This document shows positions 40,945 through 52,290 of a stretch of 64,000 bases of DNA, piece after piece. Below the pieces are notes generated by a model. It had not been told where the DNA came from and did not search any database. It saw nothing but the letters and a program-made list of their open reading frames with translations. The position numbers and the translations under genes are program-made. This DNA is from Pyropia haitanensis. Taxonomy: Eukaryota > Rhodophyta > Bangiophyceae > Bangiales > Bangiaceae. Location: assembly GCA_008729055.1 (NCBI GenBank), contig SDUX01000007.1:2404064-2468063 (forward strand), given 5' to 3'. Every line of letters starts with the position of its first letter. Within the stretch, counting starts at the first letter, position 1.

Positions 40945-41395
40945 CCGCCACCCCGCACGCCCCCCCGTCACGGCCGACACCGTCGCGGCGGCCGCCGCCG
41001 CCGCCGGCGCCACCGCCCCACCCACCGGCGGGTGGGGCGTCGGGCGCCCACGCCGGCGCGGGCGGCCACGGCGAAAACGCGGGCGGCCGGCCGGCGGCGG
41101 TGGTCCCGCCGGCGGCCGGCAGCCACGCAATGGGCGGCGGCGGCGGTGCCGCCGCCGCCGCCGCCGCCGTCGCCGCCCCCGGCGCCGCGGCGGCCGCGCC
41201 GACGAGCACGCCCCCGCCGCTGCCGGCCGCGGCGGCCGCTGGACGCGCCGTCGCCGCACCGGCGGGGGGGGCGCCGCCGCCGCCGCGGCCGGCGGCGGCG
41301 GTGGCCGCCGCGACGGCGGTGGCGGCGGCGGCGGCGGCGGGGTGGCGGCCGCCGCCGCTGCCGCCGCGGACGTTTCCGCGGCGGGGTGCGCGCAT
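39588..41395 (-). CDS. bZIP transcription factor
   Basis: The C-terminal part holds a full bZIP signature: a basic region with NREVALAAR (N-x7-R) and, ten residues on, leucines at heptad spacing (L-x6-L-x6-L-x6-A-x6-L) through VAALVAANGALVAENGRL. bZIPs bind DNA as dimers in the nucleus (established knowledge). The long N-terminal region is Ala/Gly/Pro-rich with islands of normal sequence (IAWLPAAGG, ALTPAARRALRGWLRRV). The frame breaks in a 20-nt G run (40005-40024, C on the coding strand) just before the bZIP. The ATG at 41395 is my choice; the frame is open for another 1.3 kb upstream, so the start is uncertain. The bZIP itself is firm. Confidence 0.65.
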
Positions 41396-42804
41396 GGGGG
41401 GCGCCGTCGCGGCGTCGTTGCAACGGCGCAGGGGGGGGGGGCGCCTGCGTCGGCGGCTGCTGACCAGCGGTGGGTGGGGTGTCCCTGGGGAGAGAGGGTG
41501 GGGCGGACGGAGGGGAAGGGGCGGCGTCACCGCCGCTGCGCGCAACGCCCCCGCCGCTGTGTTTGGTGGTCGAGGCCGCCGGGTGGCGCGGCACCCCCGC
41601 ACCCCCGCCGCCGCGGGTGCCCCCGCCTCTGGCCCCCCCCGCCGCGCCCGTGCGGCCGGCGACGGCCGGGCCGCGGCGCGCCCGCCCCGCACGCCCCAAC
41701 CCAGCGCGCCCTCCACAGTGCCCGGCGCGGGGGCATGGCGGCGGGGGACGGCTCGTCGGCGGCGCTCCAGCAGACCTCCTGCCATCTTCCCCCCCTTCCC
41801 CCCCCCCCCCCCGCCTCTCGCGCCGCCGCCGCGCGCGCCCGCGGCCGTCGGAAACGGCGGCAGAACGGCATGCAACAGCAGCCAAACCGCGGAGCCGGCG
41901 GCGGCGCGCGCCGCCCAACCTGTGCTGTCGTTGCTCTGCGCTCCACACACCCACCAGACGGCGCTGCGCGTCGGTGCCGACGCGCCCCGCGTCATGCGGT
42001 GCGGCTGCGCGGGTTGCACGGTGCGGCCGCCGCGGCGGCGCATCCGCCGGCGGCCGTTGCGGCCGCGTGTGTGGGGCGGCGGCGAGACGCGTGCCGACGC
42101 TGGGGGCTGCGAGGGGGGGCCGGCGCGGCGCCGGCGGCGCGGCGGCGGCGCCGCCACCGCCGCCCGGTGCGTCGGCGGCAGCGGCCGCCGCAACGCCTCG
42201 GCCGGGGAGGCGGCCGACGTAGCGGCGGCGGCGGGCGGGCGGCGGCGGGCGGCCGCCGCGGCGGCGGCGCGGGCGACCGGCGGGGTGGCCGCCGCCGCGC
42301 GCGGCCGCGGCCGCGCCGACCCGGTCTGTGGAGGGGGAGGGGGGGGGGGGTGCGGACGCGGCGGGAGATCCGCAGCGCCCCCAAAAAACAGACCGAGGCC
42401 GCGGATGACAGACCGCCCGCCAGTGGCCGTATCCATACGCGTGGCCACGGGCGGCCACGCCCGCGGCCGGGGCGCCCCGCGCGTGGGCGGGGCGACTCCC
42501 CCCCGGCCGGCTGGGCAACCGCGGCCACCCCACGCCGCGCATCCCCTCCTCCGCCGATGACAGCCCGTGACGGCGGGCGCCACGCCACCGCCGGCCGACG
42601 CCGCCGCCGCCCGCCCGCCGCGCGGTCGCGAGCGCGGCCGGCCCGCTCGGGGTGACCCGCCATCGGCTGCCGGCCGCCGCGGGATCACCCCCTCCCCCCC
42701 CCCCGGCCCGCGCGCCCCCCCTACCCCCCCCCGCTGCCGTCCTTGGAAAAGAGCGCCTGGCCCGAGCTAGCCGCCGCCCCCCCCGCGACGCGCCAGACCC
42801 ACCT
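41396..42804. other. GC-extreme upstream region of the bZIP gene
   Basis: GC is so high that several frames on both strands stay open over 1-3 kb. None shows a domain and all translate to Arg/Ala/Pro/Gly. It likely contains the bZIP promoter and leader, possibly part of its coding region. Confidence 0.4.
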
Positions 42805-44775
42805 CGTCTCTAATGCCCCGAACCGCTACGCAAGCGATTTGCGTAGCTTTTGCGATAAAGTGCGTGGGCCCGAACCCGGGCCCCACGGGGTCATTCTGGG
42901 GGGGTTGCGATGGACGTGTGTATGTGTGTAGCCTGCGTATCGTGCGTATGCCTTTGCGATGACCCAGGATCGTCTCACGAGATGGAGGCACGCCACGGAC
43001 CGTATCGCTCTACCACCCAATCACGCCCTCAGGTTCGATCGCTCACGGACCAACCACAGTGCATGCAGGTGGCTGACAGAACCCCTCGAGGGCGTCACGG
43101 CGGGGTGTTCTGGTGGCCCATCGGCTGCCACGACGCACTTCTCCCCGCCACGTGGGCTCTCATCTGGCGCCACGTGCACGTTTTATTTGTTGTTGTGTCT
43201 TGATACAAGTAGCGGAGGTGGCCGCCCCCGTGGGCCGCCCCCCCTCACCACCCCACCGTAGCGGCACCCAGCCCGCTGATGGTGGTGGGGGGGAGAGACC
43301 TACTCGCCTCTCGCACTGCCCCACAGCTCCGCCGCCCGCCTACAAATCCGTGGCGTCGCCACCATCCTCCCCGCACCCCACCCCCCTCACCGACATCAAC
43401 CCACCCCCCTCACCTACATCAACCTACCCCCCTCACCCACATCAACCCACCCCCCTTCTCAACCCTCTCTCTCCACTCCTAGACGCCGCCTTCCATCTTG
43501 AACGCTGCTCTCTCTCTCCTGATCCCCTCACTTCTTGCCACAGGATGCGTCAGCCAACACCCTCCGTTCATGCCTCGTCTTCTTGACCGATCCACACACA
43601 ACAGATCCACACGCATGCGATGAAAGAACAAACACAGAAAAAACAAACCACGAAGCAAGACACGCGGCCAAAACACACAACTAGACTCCACGATCCCACA
43701 CACGCAGTACATGGTGCAGGTACACGAACAGATGCGCGCGTCCAAAACAATGACGAGCTCCCTCCAGCTGCTCAGACCCCGGCGAGTCACTACGAAGTCG
43801 CGCTAGCCCTACAAGTCTCTCATGACCTTAGCGCACGGTTGGACGCAGGTAAACGTGCGCACCAGCAGCCGTGTCGCCAAACAGGGAAGTGAGTTGATCC
43901 ATTGGAAGGGTGTCGAGTACCTCGTGGGGGAAGAGGCGAGGGGCGTGCGGGCAGGCGCGCTTCAACGTGGGGGACGGTGTCGACTTGGTGCGAGACGGCG
44001 AGTGGCCGTTGGAAACCAGTCCACAGCACGGCCCGCGGCTGAAGCTCCGGGGCGCCCGGCGTCTCGATTCTCAGCCGTCGGGATCGGACCTTCTAGAAGA
44101 CGAGTTTGGTGATCAACTTCGAAGCCGTGGACTGCAAGTCTATCCCGCGCTCTAATTCGTCACGTCTGCGACCTGCCTACTGGTTAATGAGCACATAGCC
44201 CCCCCCCCTCCCCTTACTTGGGGTGCATCCAAGTGTTCCCAGAAGAGTGCAGACGCTGCAACGCTTCCCGTAATTTTCTGCCTGCGAGATTGTCACTCGG
44301 CGACCTCACGGCGCGTCACGCGCCACCGCGTGATCGTCGAAGTGCGGGCAGCTCTGGGAGTCGCCCAGTCACAGGCGCACCACGTGGCGACGAGTTGTTC
44401 GCGAGTGAACACGGGGAGGCACACGAGGCCCCCCGCACAGGCCCCTGACGGCTCGGAAGGTTCAGACAGGCCAGAGCCAAGCTGTAAGGTTCTTGGGTCT
44501 CTCGGATCCGTGCGGGAGCTGTTCTCTTCCAGGGACAGTTGACTTCTGCGGGCAATGCAGCCAATCGGAGGCCGATTTGGCAGTTCTGGCGCGGAGCACT
44601 TGTGACTCTCCGAGCGGGGATCACCGGGCCCTGCCCGAACTCTCTGTCGCCGGAGGGGGGTGCAGAGGATTTTGCGATGACTTCAAGACCCCCCTCTTGT
44701 ATATGGTTTCCTGGGGGGTTGCGTATGTGCGTAGCGTGCGTATCGGTTGCGTAGCGGTTTGGGCCATTTGAGACG
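42805..44775. mobile_element. Segment bounded by 34-bp imperfect terminal inverted repeats
   Basis: The 34 bp at 42805-42838 and the reverse complement of 44742-44775 match at 30 positions, including a shared core AACCGCTACGCAA. A second similarity in direct orientation links 42897-42945 with 44713-44745 (GGGGGGTTGCG, then TATGTG.GTAGC.TGCGTATCG). Either this is one 1.97-kb non-autonomous DNA transposon, or two diverged miniature elements lie in the same orientation. No clear target-site duplication was seen. Inside is a 9-bp hairpin (42825-42847). A short plus-strand frame ends at 44155 (DLLEDEFGDQLRSRGLQV) but shows no transposase. Composition inside is clearly less GC-rich than the flanks. 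Confidence 0.6.
43381..43449 (+). repeat. 23-bp tandem repeat, three copies
   Basis: Three consecutive copies of CCCCCCTCACC-N-ACATCAACC(C/T)A, differing at the twelfth base and one other position. They lie in a longer C-rich stretch. Confidence 0.8.
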
Positions 44776-45806
44776 CTGCGCGCGCGCGCGGGTGCCCCCG
44801 CCGCCGCCGGCGCGCGCCAGGCGCCGAGGCGGGGCGGCCGCGGCGGCGGGCGCGGGAGCGTAGCCGCGGCTCGGCCGCGGCGCGCGCCCCATGGAGGCGG
44901 TCACCCCGTCGAGCGGCGCGGGTCGCCCCGCCCCCGTGCGCGTCCATGGGCGCACCGCGGCGGGGGTCTGCCAGTGGCGGCAAGCCGCGCCGGGCGGGGA
45001 GACGTCGCCCGGCAGACACGGCCGTTGCCCCGAATCGTTGCGGTCAGAGGTCAGGCTGGCCCATGGTTGCTTGGCATCCACGGGAGCCCCTACCCGCGCA
45101 CACCGTGACCGTGGAGAAACGCAGACAGCCAACAGCAGTATTAATACGGGATAGCTTGGTCCTACTGTACGTTTTCGGAGCGGTATGCGACCCCCCGACA
45201 TTTCACAGCCCGTGTGGCTGGTCTCAGCCGCTCTCGCGTTAGCCCAAGCAGCTTGCCCGCTGGGCACGCGATGTGTGGCAACATCATGGAAGGACGGGTT
45301 TGGTGGGGGGGGGGGGGGGGGGCGCGCCGCGAGTCAGCGGCCGCCGCGGGCGGCCAAGCCAGGGGGGCGAAATCACGCGCCCGCAACGCCACCGGCAACG
45401 CCGGCACCGCGGCTTTGCCTCTGGCCGCGGACGCCGCCCTCCCCCTCCATCTCCCGCCCGCGCGGAGTGGCGGCCTACAACCGGGGCGGGGGGGGGGGGG
45501 GGGGTTGAAGGGGGAGTTGGATGCCCACGACGGCGGCGAGGACAGGGGCGGCCGGCGGTAATAGGCCAGCGGCCGAGCGTGGCGGCGGCCGCCCGCCACT
45601 CCACCGCCCGACCCGCTCGCTGCGACGGCCGCCACCACGACCACCGGCGGGTGTCCGACGAGTATCACGGCGGAGCCCGCCACGCCTCCCCCCCCCCCCC
45701 CCCCCCCTCCCCCCTGCACTTGACGGGACGTGCTGCCAGCACCCACCGCCTGTGGGGTGGGCGAACCGTCGGTTGCAGGCGACCGACAGCCGCCGCCACG
45801 GGCGCG
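44776..45806. other. 3' flank of the membrane-protein gene
   Basis: GC-rich with G runs at 45304-45321 and 45487-45505. Frames on both strands are compositional noise. It likely includes the 3' UTR of the gene at 45807-48182. Confidence 0.35.
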
Positions 45807-45936
45807 TCAGGTGGTGGTGGCCACGGCCGCGTCGGTGCGCCACGCCGCCACGGCGGTTGGCCAGGTGGAGGTGGCAGAGGTGAGGCCGCCCGCGGTGGGG
45901 GCGGCGGCGGCGGGGGGGGCGGCGGCGGCGCCACCG

Positions 45937-45967
<31 letters not shown>

Positions 45968-48182
45968 GTCGTGCGCCCGCCGGCGGCAAGGGCGCGAGCG
46001 GCAGCCACTGGGGGGTACCGTCTGCGGTAGTGGCTGGCGGCGCGTCGTCCAAGCCGCCGCCGCCGCCGCCGCCGCCGCCGCAGCGACTGTCGCGGCTGTC
46101 GCCGCCGCCGCCGTCCCGTGGCGGCCGCTTGCACCAGCACCGCAGCGCCCACACAGTGCCGCCAACCAGCACCGATATGGACACGTACGTGATCGCCACG
46201 CCAATGGCAACGTTCCGCAGCAGGCCCACCCGGTAGCCCGTGCGGGAAGTGAGGTAGAGCGTCTCTGTGCGGACGGTGGGGTAGCCTCGACCGATGTTCT
46301 CGATGCGCAACTCGGTCTTGACCCCAGCCGCCGTCCAGCCGTCGCCCTGCTGCTCCCAGACGGCCAGCGCAACAATGCCCGCCATGGACACGAGCCCCGA
46401 CACAAAGATGAACAAGAGCACCCAGAGGTCCCGCGCGCGCCACAACGGGGTGCTGAGGAGCATGGCGACGAGGGCGGCGAGCTCGGGGAAGACCACAATC
46501 ACGGCCAGCAGCACCGACGCGTCGTCGGCGGGTGCCCTCGGGGGCTCCACCCCAAACAGCGAGCGGTCGTAGCTTTGGGAGTGCGCCAACAGGGCGTCGC
46601 TAGGATCACCAACGACAATCTTGCGGCCCTCATAAAAAGGAGGCCTATGGGCTTGCGATGAGTTGAAAGGAGGCTCCATGCGCACGACCAAGGCCGACCT
46701 GCCGAGGCGGCGTGCCAGGCCCACCTCGTCGGGGCTGCCCGCGTTGAGCTCCCGGGAGCCCAGGCCCGCCAGCCAACACGGGCGCTCGAGTAGCACATCG
46801 TCCCAGGTCCGTACGTCTGCCGCCCGCGGGGCGTGTGCCCGGGGCCACCCAAGAAAGTACCACATGGCGCTGCGGCCCACCATCGACGACGGGTGCGTCG
46901 CGGTCGGCACCGGCTGCCCGTTGACGCTCGGGGTGTTGCCGCGTCTGCCAGACCGGACGGGCGGCGGCGGCTCGGTGAGGCCCGCGCACAGCCGCTCTGG
47001 ATCCCGCACAAACGACCGCGCCGGCGGCTGGCAAAAGGTGTAGGCGATGGTCTGAAGCCAGGCGGTCGAGCCGCCGCGGCGGCCGCGCCCATCCCCCCTC
47101 AGATCCCAAACGCGGCTCTCCAAGCCGGGCGGCACCGCGTCCGACGGCCGATCCGACGCGGCAGCAAACAGCACCATCCCGACGTTGAAGTACGAACGCC
47201 ACTCGGGGAGGCGGGCAAGCCACCGCCCGTCCGCCATTACCGCCCGGCCCAGGGAGAGGAGGCCCCTGTCACGGACCGACACCACCTGCCCGTCGGTTCC
47301 GTTGGCATGCACAAAGGTCACCAGCGAGTATTGGACGTGCGTGGCGTTCTGGCTGTACTCGACGCCTCCCAAAACGTCGACAGCCATCACCCCTGTCCCA
47401 GAGCAGACCGGGCCAGCACAATAGCCAGCAGTACTGCGCGTCACGGCCACCACGTCGTACACGCCGGTCTGTCGGGCCACTGAGCCGGACAGGGTGTTCC
47501 GCTGCAGCGTCAGCAGTCTGGCCACGTCCGCTTCGTGGGCCAAGGCGCCCCGCGTGACGTCTCTGCCCAGCGCGTCCGTACGCTGCCGTCTCCACACCCC
47601 GGCGTCGGGCTGCAGCTCGCCCACGTCGTTCAGCTGTTGGGTAGCAAACCGCGCGTTGCGGGTCGCGCAGGTGCGCCCGCCGGTGGCGGCGTCGTCCAGC
47701 CCGTCCAGCTGGCGCGGCATCTCGGGGAGCTCCACCGGCGCGTCGCACGTGCGGTTGCCGCGCCGCACAAACCGGGGCGCCGACGCGGCGGCGGCAAGGA
47801 AGGACACGCCCCGCCGGCCGTCGGCCGCCACCGGGTCCCGCACGTTGCACGCCAGCGCGGGGAGCGTGGCAAAGCGCCCGAGCAGCGGCGGCGACGCGCC
47901 GCCGCCGGCCGCCGCGGCCCCGTCGGCGGCGGGGGTGGGGAATGGGAGCAGCCGCGGCGGCCGCTGCGTGCCGCCGCCGCTGGCGTCGGCCCGCAGCGGG
48001 GCGCCGCCGCACGGCGGCGCGGGCGCGGCCGCGGCGGCCGCCCCCACCAGCGACCGGCCGGCGCGCCGGCCGGGGGGGCGCCGCGCGGGGGCGGCGCGGC
48101 GGCCCCATGGGGGCACCCCCGCCGCCGCCGGCGGCAACCCCGCCGGCCGCGGCGGGGACGCGCGGGCGAGCGCGCCCGCCAT
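45807..48182 (-). CDS. Membrane protein with large ectodomain, unknown family
   Basis: A 791-residue intronless protein from the ATG at 48182. After an Ala/Pro-rich N-terminus (possible leader) come about 450 residues of well-mixed, Cys-containing sequence with N-glycosylation sequons (NGT, NAT) and conserved-looking blocks (VYDVVAVTRSTAGYC, GRWLARLPEWRSYFNVGM, MWYFLGWPRAHAP). Three hydrophobic segments follow at about 557-578, 584-608 and 656-680. The tail is Arg/Gly/Ala-rich. The pattern suggests an extracytoplasmic domain anchored by C-terminal helices. I do not recognise the family, and it could be lineage-specific. A 300-bp divergent promoter region separates it from the frame starting at 48489. 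Confidence 0.78.
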
Positions 48183-48488
48183 GGCCAAACGGCACGCTGC
48201 CGCGCGCGGCGGCGCGGGCGGGGCGGGGAGCGGGGGGGAGGCCGCTGGCCGGCGCAGTGGTGTCCGACGCGTGGACCCGCGGGGGGGATCAAATCGTCGC
48301 CGCACGCGGCGTCCCAGAGGCCGTGGGCGTCGTGCGAATCGGCCCGTAGCCACGGTAGTGTAGAGGCGGCGACTGTTTTCTTCACGCCTCGCACTGCCCG
48401 TGCCGAGCAGGGTCAGCGCACATGCGCCAAAGTACTTTTTTTTTTTTTTCTCAGCAGGTGGACAAGGTGCTGAAGCGCGACGTTTGCC

Positions 48489-48991
48489 ATGAAGAGCTCG
48501 TCGGAGCGAGCGGACGACGTCCTGGGGCGCCGCACCGGCGTCCGCGTCCTCCTCCTCCTCCTCCCGCCCCCCCCCCTCCCACCCCCCAGCGCCGCAGCAT
48601 CCCCAGCTCGCCCACCCCCCCCGAGCGGGCGGTTCTGGCCGACGCCGCCGCCGCCGCGGCGGCGCGCATCGCCGGCACCCCCCCCCCCCCCCTCCCCAAC
48701 GTCTGCCACTTCCGCCGCGTCTTTCCTCCCCCGCCTCTCGCCGCGGACGCGGCCGTGGCCGCCCCGGCCGCCACCCCGCACCCCGCGCTCCTCGACGCCA
48801 CCCCCGCCGCCCGCCCCGCCGCCGTTGCCGCCGTCGGCCGCCCGTGGGAGGCCGCCGCGGTGGCGGCCGCGGGCGTCGCCCCCCTGCGCGCCACGCCGCG
48901 CCCGGGGGGGGGGTGCTCGGGTGTAGCCTGGCGTGGGCGGTGGCGGGTGGACGCCCGACGAGGCGGTCGCGTCGGTAGGCCCCCGCCGTAG
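48489..48991 (+). CDS. Possible small Ala/Pro-rich protein
   Basis: An ATG at 48489 begins MKSSSERADDVLGRR, then the frame enters C runs (48566-48590). It continues, in the frame ending at 48991, with coding-like text (PPERAVLADAAAAAAARIAG, NVCHFRRVFPPPPLAA, AAVAAVGRPWEAAAVA). A further G run near 48904 may shift it again. The divergent position opposite the membrane-protein gene supports a real gene, but no domain is visible and the exact end is unknown. Confidence 0.35.
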
Positions 48992-49785
48992 TTGGCCGCC
49001 CGCGCCGTCGGGTTTGGGGGGGGGGGGGGGGGGGGGAGGCGGGGACTGTTTCGTTTTGTTTTGCTTCGTGGCGGTGTCGTCGGGTCCGCGGCCGCCCCGT
49101 CGCAGGGGCGGCGGACCTCGCGGTGGCAAGGCCAGTGCCACGGGCGGTGACTGGTGGTCCGCGCAGCGTGTGTGCCGCCGCCCCCGTGGTGCCGCCAACG
49201 GCAGCGGCAGCAGCGGCGGTTGCGCCGCACGCCCGTCGCTCGCCAGACGAGGCGGGGCTCACGCAACTGTCGACGACGTGCCGTCGCGGGGTGTAGAAGG
49301 AAAGGGGCCGGCGGCGGCGCCTGTCGTGGGTGAACCGGCACGGTCGCGACGGCGGGAGCCGGCGGCGACGGCGGCGGCTGTTTCGCTGTGCCGCTCCTCC
49401 TGGCACAACGCCGACCCCCCCGCTCTCCAACTTGCCCTTTATCGGTCCCCGCCCAGAGCCCCTCCGCACCCGACACCAGCGCGAAACGGGGTGGCAGACG
49501 GCCGCCCATCGGTCGGAAAACACACGCCGGCCCACGCGCACCCACGACCCCGCACGCAGGCGGAAGAATCCAGACGCGCCGCGGCTACGCCGCAACCCAC
49601 CGCGCTGGCGGCACTGCGCACGCCCCCCCCTCCCCAGTGTCGCCGACAAGCCGCGAAAGCAGTACCACCCCAGAGACTCTGTACCCAGTCACTCTCTTTA
49701 CATGCGCGCGTTGTGTGCCGTCCCGTGGCCGTCTCGGTCTCGCCATTGTCTGCCGCTCTCGTGTCTGCCGTGCACTGTAGCCACA
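48992..49785. other. Spacer, no supported gene
   Basis: A GC-rich stretch with an 18-nt G run near 49018-49035 and T-rich bits at 49050-49065. The frames overlap on both strands with no protein signature. Confidence 0.3.
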
Positions 49786-50172
49786 ATGGACTCAGCGAGT
49801 CCCAGCAGCCGGCCGGCAGCCGCGGGATGCGGCGGAGGGCGGGGGGGGGGGGCCGCGACCGGCAGCGCCGCGTCGCGCTCCCAGCAGCTGACTGCCAGCC
49901 GCGGGGAGCGGCGGAGGTGGGGCGGGAGGGTAACGCCGGCAGGACCTCGGGGCAGCAGCGGTGAGCTGCGGCAACGAACGGGCGGCCCGAGGAGAGGGGC
50001 GGGGGGGGGAGACCAGGCACGCAGCAACGGGGCCAGGGTGTCGACCGCGGCGGCCGCGGCCGCCGCCGCGGCCGCCGCCGTCGCCACGGAGCGCGCACGC
50101 GCACCGCCGGCGGGCGGCCGCCACGGCGCGCCGCCCGTGGCGGCGGCGGCCGCAGGTGACTCCCGCCCCTAG
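49786..50172 (+). CDS. Possible 128-residue Ala/Gly/Arg-rich protein
   Basis: An ATG in good context (CCACAATGG) opens 128 codons (MDSASPSSRPAAAGCGG) ending at 50172, with a poly-Ala tract near the end. Apart from the start context nothing marks it as a protein, and GC-rich noise frames of this size are common in this window. It is convergent with the TPR gene. Confidence 0.2.
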   Translation: MDSASPSSRPAAAGCGGGRGGGAATGSAASRSQQLTASRGERRRWGGRVTPAGPRGSSGELRQRTGGPRRGAGGGDQARSNGARVSTAAAAAAAAAAAVATERARAPPAGGRHGAPPVAAAAAGDSRP

Positions 50173-50293
50173 CCCACCACGCGGAGTGCGGACGCACCGA
50201 CCGCCTCGGCCGCGGCCCGCGTCGCGGGGAGAGGGGGGGGGGGGGGACGCGCGCGCCCGACGGGGCGTCCGCGCGGGCCGCGCCCAACGGGCG

Positions 50294-50792
50294 TCACGCG
50301 TTGGCGGCTGGCGGCACCGCCGCGGCGCCGCGTGGCGGCGCAGGGGCGCCGGCGGCGGCGGCCGGCGCGGCGGCTGCCGGTGGCGCCGCCGCGGGCGCCC
50401 GCCCCGCCGTGGCCGTGGCGGCGGCCGCGGCGGCCACGTCGGCGGCCGGCCGGCGGCCAGCGGCGGCGGGCGCGTCGAGCAAGGGCACCCCCCCCCCCCC
50501 GCCGCCAATCCCCCCCCAGGCGCCCACAAACGACCGCATCGCCGACCGCTCCGCGGCGCCCACCGCGGTGCGGAGGCGGGTGACGAGGGCGGCGACCTCG
50601 GCGGCCGCCGCGGGCGTCACCGCCCCCCCCCGGCCGGCTCGCCCGCGGGCGGCGGCGCCGTCGCGGCGGCCGCCGCGGCGACCGCGTCGAGCAGCGCCAG
50701 CCGCACGCCCGTGCCGCCGCCGCCGCCGCCACCCGCCGCCTCCATCGCCAGCGCCCGCCGGTAGTGGGCCTTGACGACCAGGCCGGGCCGCA

Positions 50793-50838
<46 letters not shown>

Positions 50839-50885
50839 GCCGCCGCTCCCGCCGGCCGACCCGGGCGCGCCGCCCCGTCCGCCCT

Positions 50886-50920
<35 letters not shown>

Positions 50921-52072
50921 TCGGCACCGCCACCGCCGGCGGCACCGCCGCCGCCGCCCGCGGCGGCACCCCCCCCCAGCAGCACCCCACAGTGCGCGGC
51001 GGCGGCGACGCTGTGGCCCGCGCGGAGGCGCGCGAGCGCCGCGTTGGCGCGGAGCCCCGCCGCGTCGGCCGCGGGCGCCGCCGGCAGCGCGGCCTCGGCG
51101 GCGGCGGCGGCGGCGGCAAACGCGGCGCGCGCCGCGGCGGGGGGGGCGCGCGACGCGAGCGCCGCGGACAGCACGGCGGTGGCGGACGCTTTGGTGTGGG
51201 GGGGGGGGGGCGGGGGGGTGAGCGAGTGGAGGGTGAGCCTCGCCAGGGGGGCGGGCGGCGGGCTACCGGGGGGGGGGGGGGGGGGTGCGCCGCCGCCGCC
51301 GCCGCCGCCGCCATTGCCCGCAGCGTCCGCGGCGGGCGCGGCGGGAGTCTGGTGGACGACCGCGACGACTGGGGGGTGCGGCGGCAGCCCCGCGACCGCC
51401 TCGGCAAGGTACGCGGCAGGGGTGGTGGAAGAGCCGACCGCAAACGAGATGGTCGCCGTGCCGCCGCCCGACTCGACCGACACTGCGTGGTGGCGTCGGC
51501 CAGTCAAGCGACACACACACAAAAAGACAAAGACACCAAACGCGACACGCGGCAACACGGCACGCAGTGGCGACGGGCGCAGCAGCCAGCGCGTCAGCAT
51601 GGCACCGTCCGCACGGGGAATGGCCACAACACAACGCTATGCGGCGCAGCAGCAGCTGCACGCGCGAGACAGCCGACCGCGCTGGAGCGCCGCCCGGCGT
51701 CGCCGGCCGCCCGTCGCGGCCAGCGGCGGCCGCGACGCCAGCCGCCGCGCCCGCGCGCGCGGGGATCCCGCCCGTGCCGCCAAGTGCAAGCCACACCCCA
51801 ACCCCCCCCCCCACCCCTCTTCGAGCAGACCAGTACCTGTACAGTGCGTCCCCGGCGTGATGGACGCGCCGCCACCACCCCCGTCGGCTGCGGCGTCCCG
51901 CCCCAGCGGCACGACGCCGTCGCCACCGCCGTTCGCGGCGCCACCACCTCCCCCCGCCGCGGCGGCCGCCGCGGGTGCCGCCGCCGCCGCCGCCCACGAC
52001 AGCACCGTGCAGGAGAGGGGCACGCCCCACGGGCCCCCCGCGGCGAGCGCAAACGACCGCCGGCGGGCGCCC

Positions 52073-52112
<40 letters not shown>

Positions 52113-52290
52113 CACCGCTGCCGCCGCCGTCGCCGCCGCCGCCGCTGCCGCCGCCACTGACACCGCCACCGCCGCCACCGCCGCCGTCGACACCGCGGAC
52201 CGCCCCTGACGGGTCACCCGCCGCGTCGCCGGCGGCGGCGCCTTGCCCCGTGGCGGGGGGGACCGCTGCCGACGGGGGCGGCCGCTCCAT
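50294..52290 (-). CDS. TPR protein with one intron and a possible FKBP-like part
   Basis: Exon 1 starts at an ATG at 52290 and ends TGTACAG|GTACTG at 51837. A 354-bp intron (51483-51836) ends CACCACGCAG, and exon 2 resumes in matching phase. Gly/Ala-rich links surround a segment around the junction (VSVESGGGTATISFAVG, AYLAEAVAGLPPHPPVVAVV) resembling an FKBP-type beta-sheet; this is tentative. A TPR-like helix pair follows (LRANAALARLRAGHSVAAAAH and VKAHYRRALAMEAAGG), where VKAxYRRA is a TPR hallmark. The frame then breaks in a 9-nt C run (50623-50631) and continues as VAALVTRLRTAVGAAERSA to a stop at 50294. TPR domains dock chaperones or other partners. The start is uncertain. Confidence 0.65.

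Noticed and set aside
39351..42688. Very long overlapping open frames on both strands (up to about 1000 codons)
   Set aside because: They overlap in all frames, translate only to Arg/Ala/Pro/Gly, and arise because GC-saturated DNA lacks stop codons. Only the bZIP frame has a domain.
48489..49040. WTPDEAV-type motif suggesting a dual-specificity phosphatase tail
   Set aside because: The essential HCxxGxxR loop is not present upstream in any frame.
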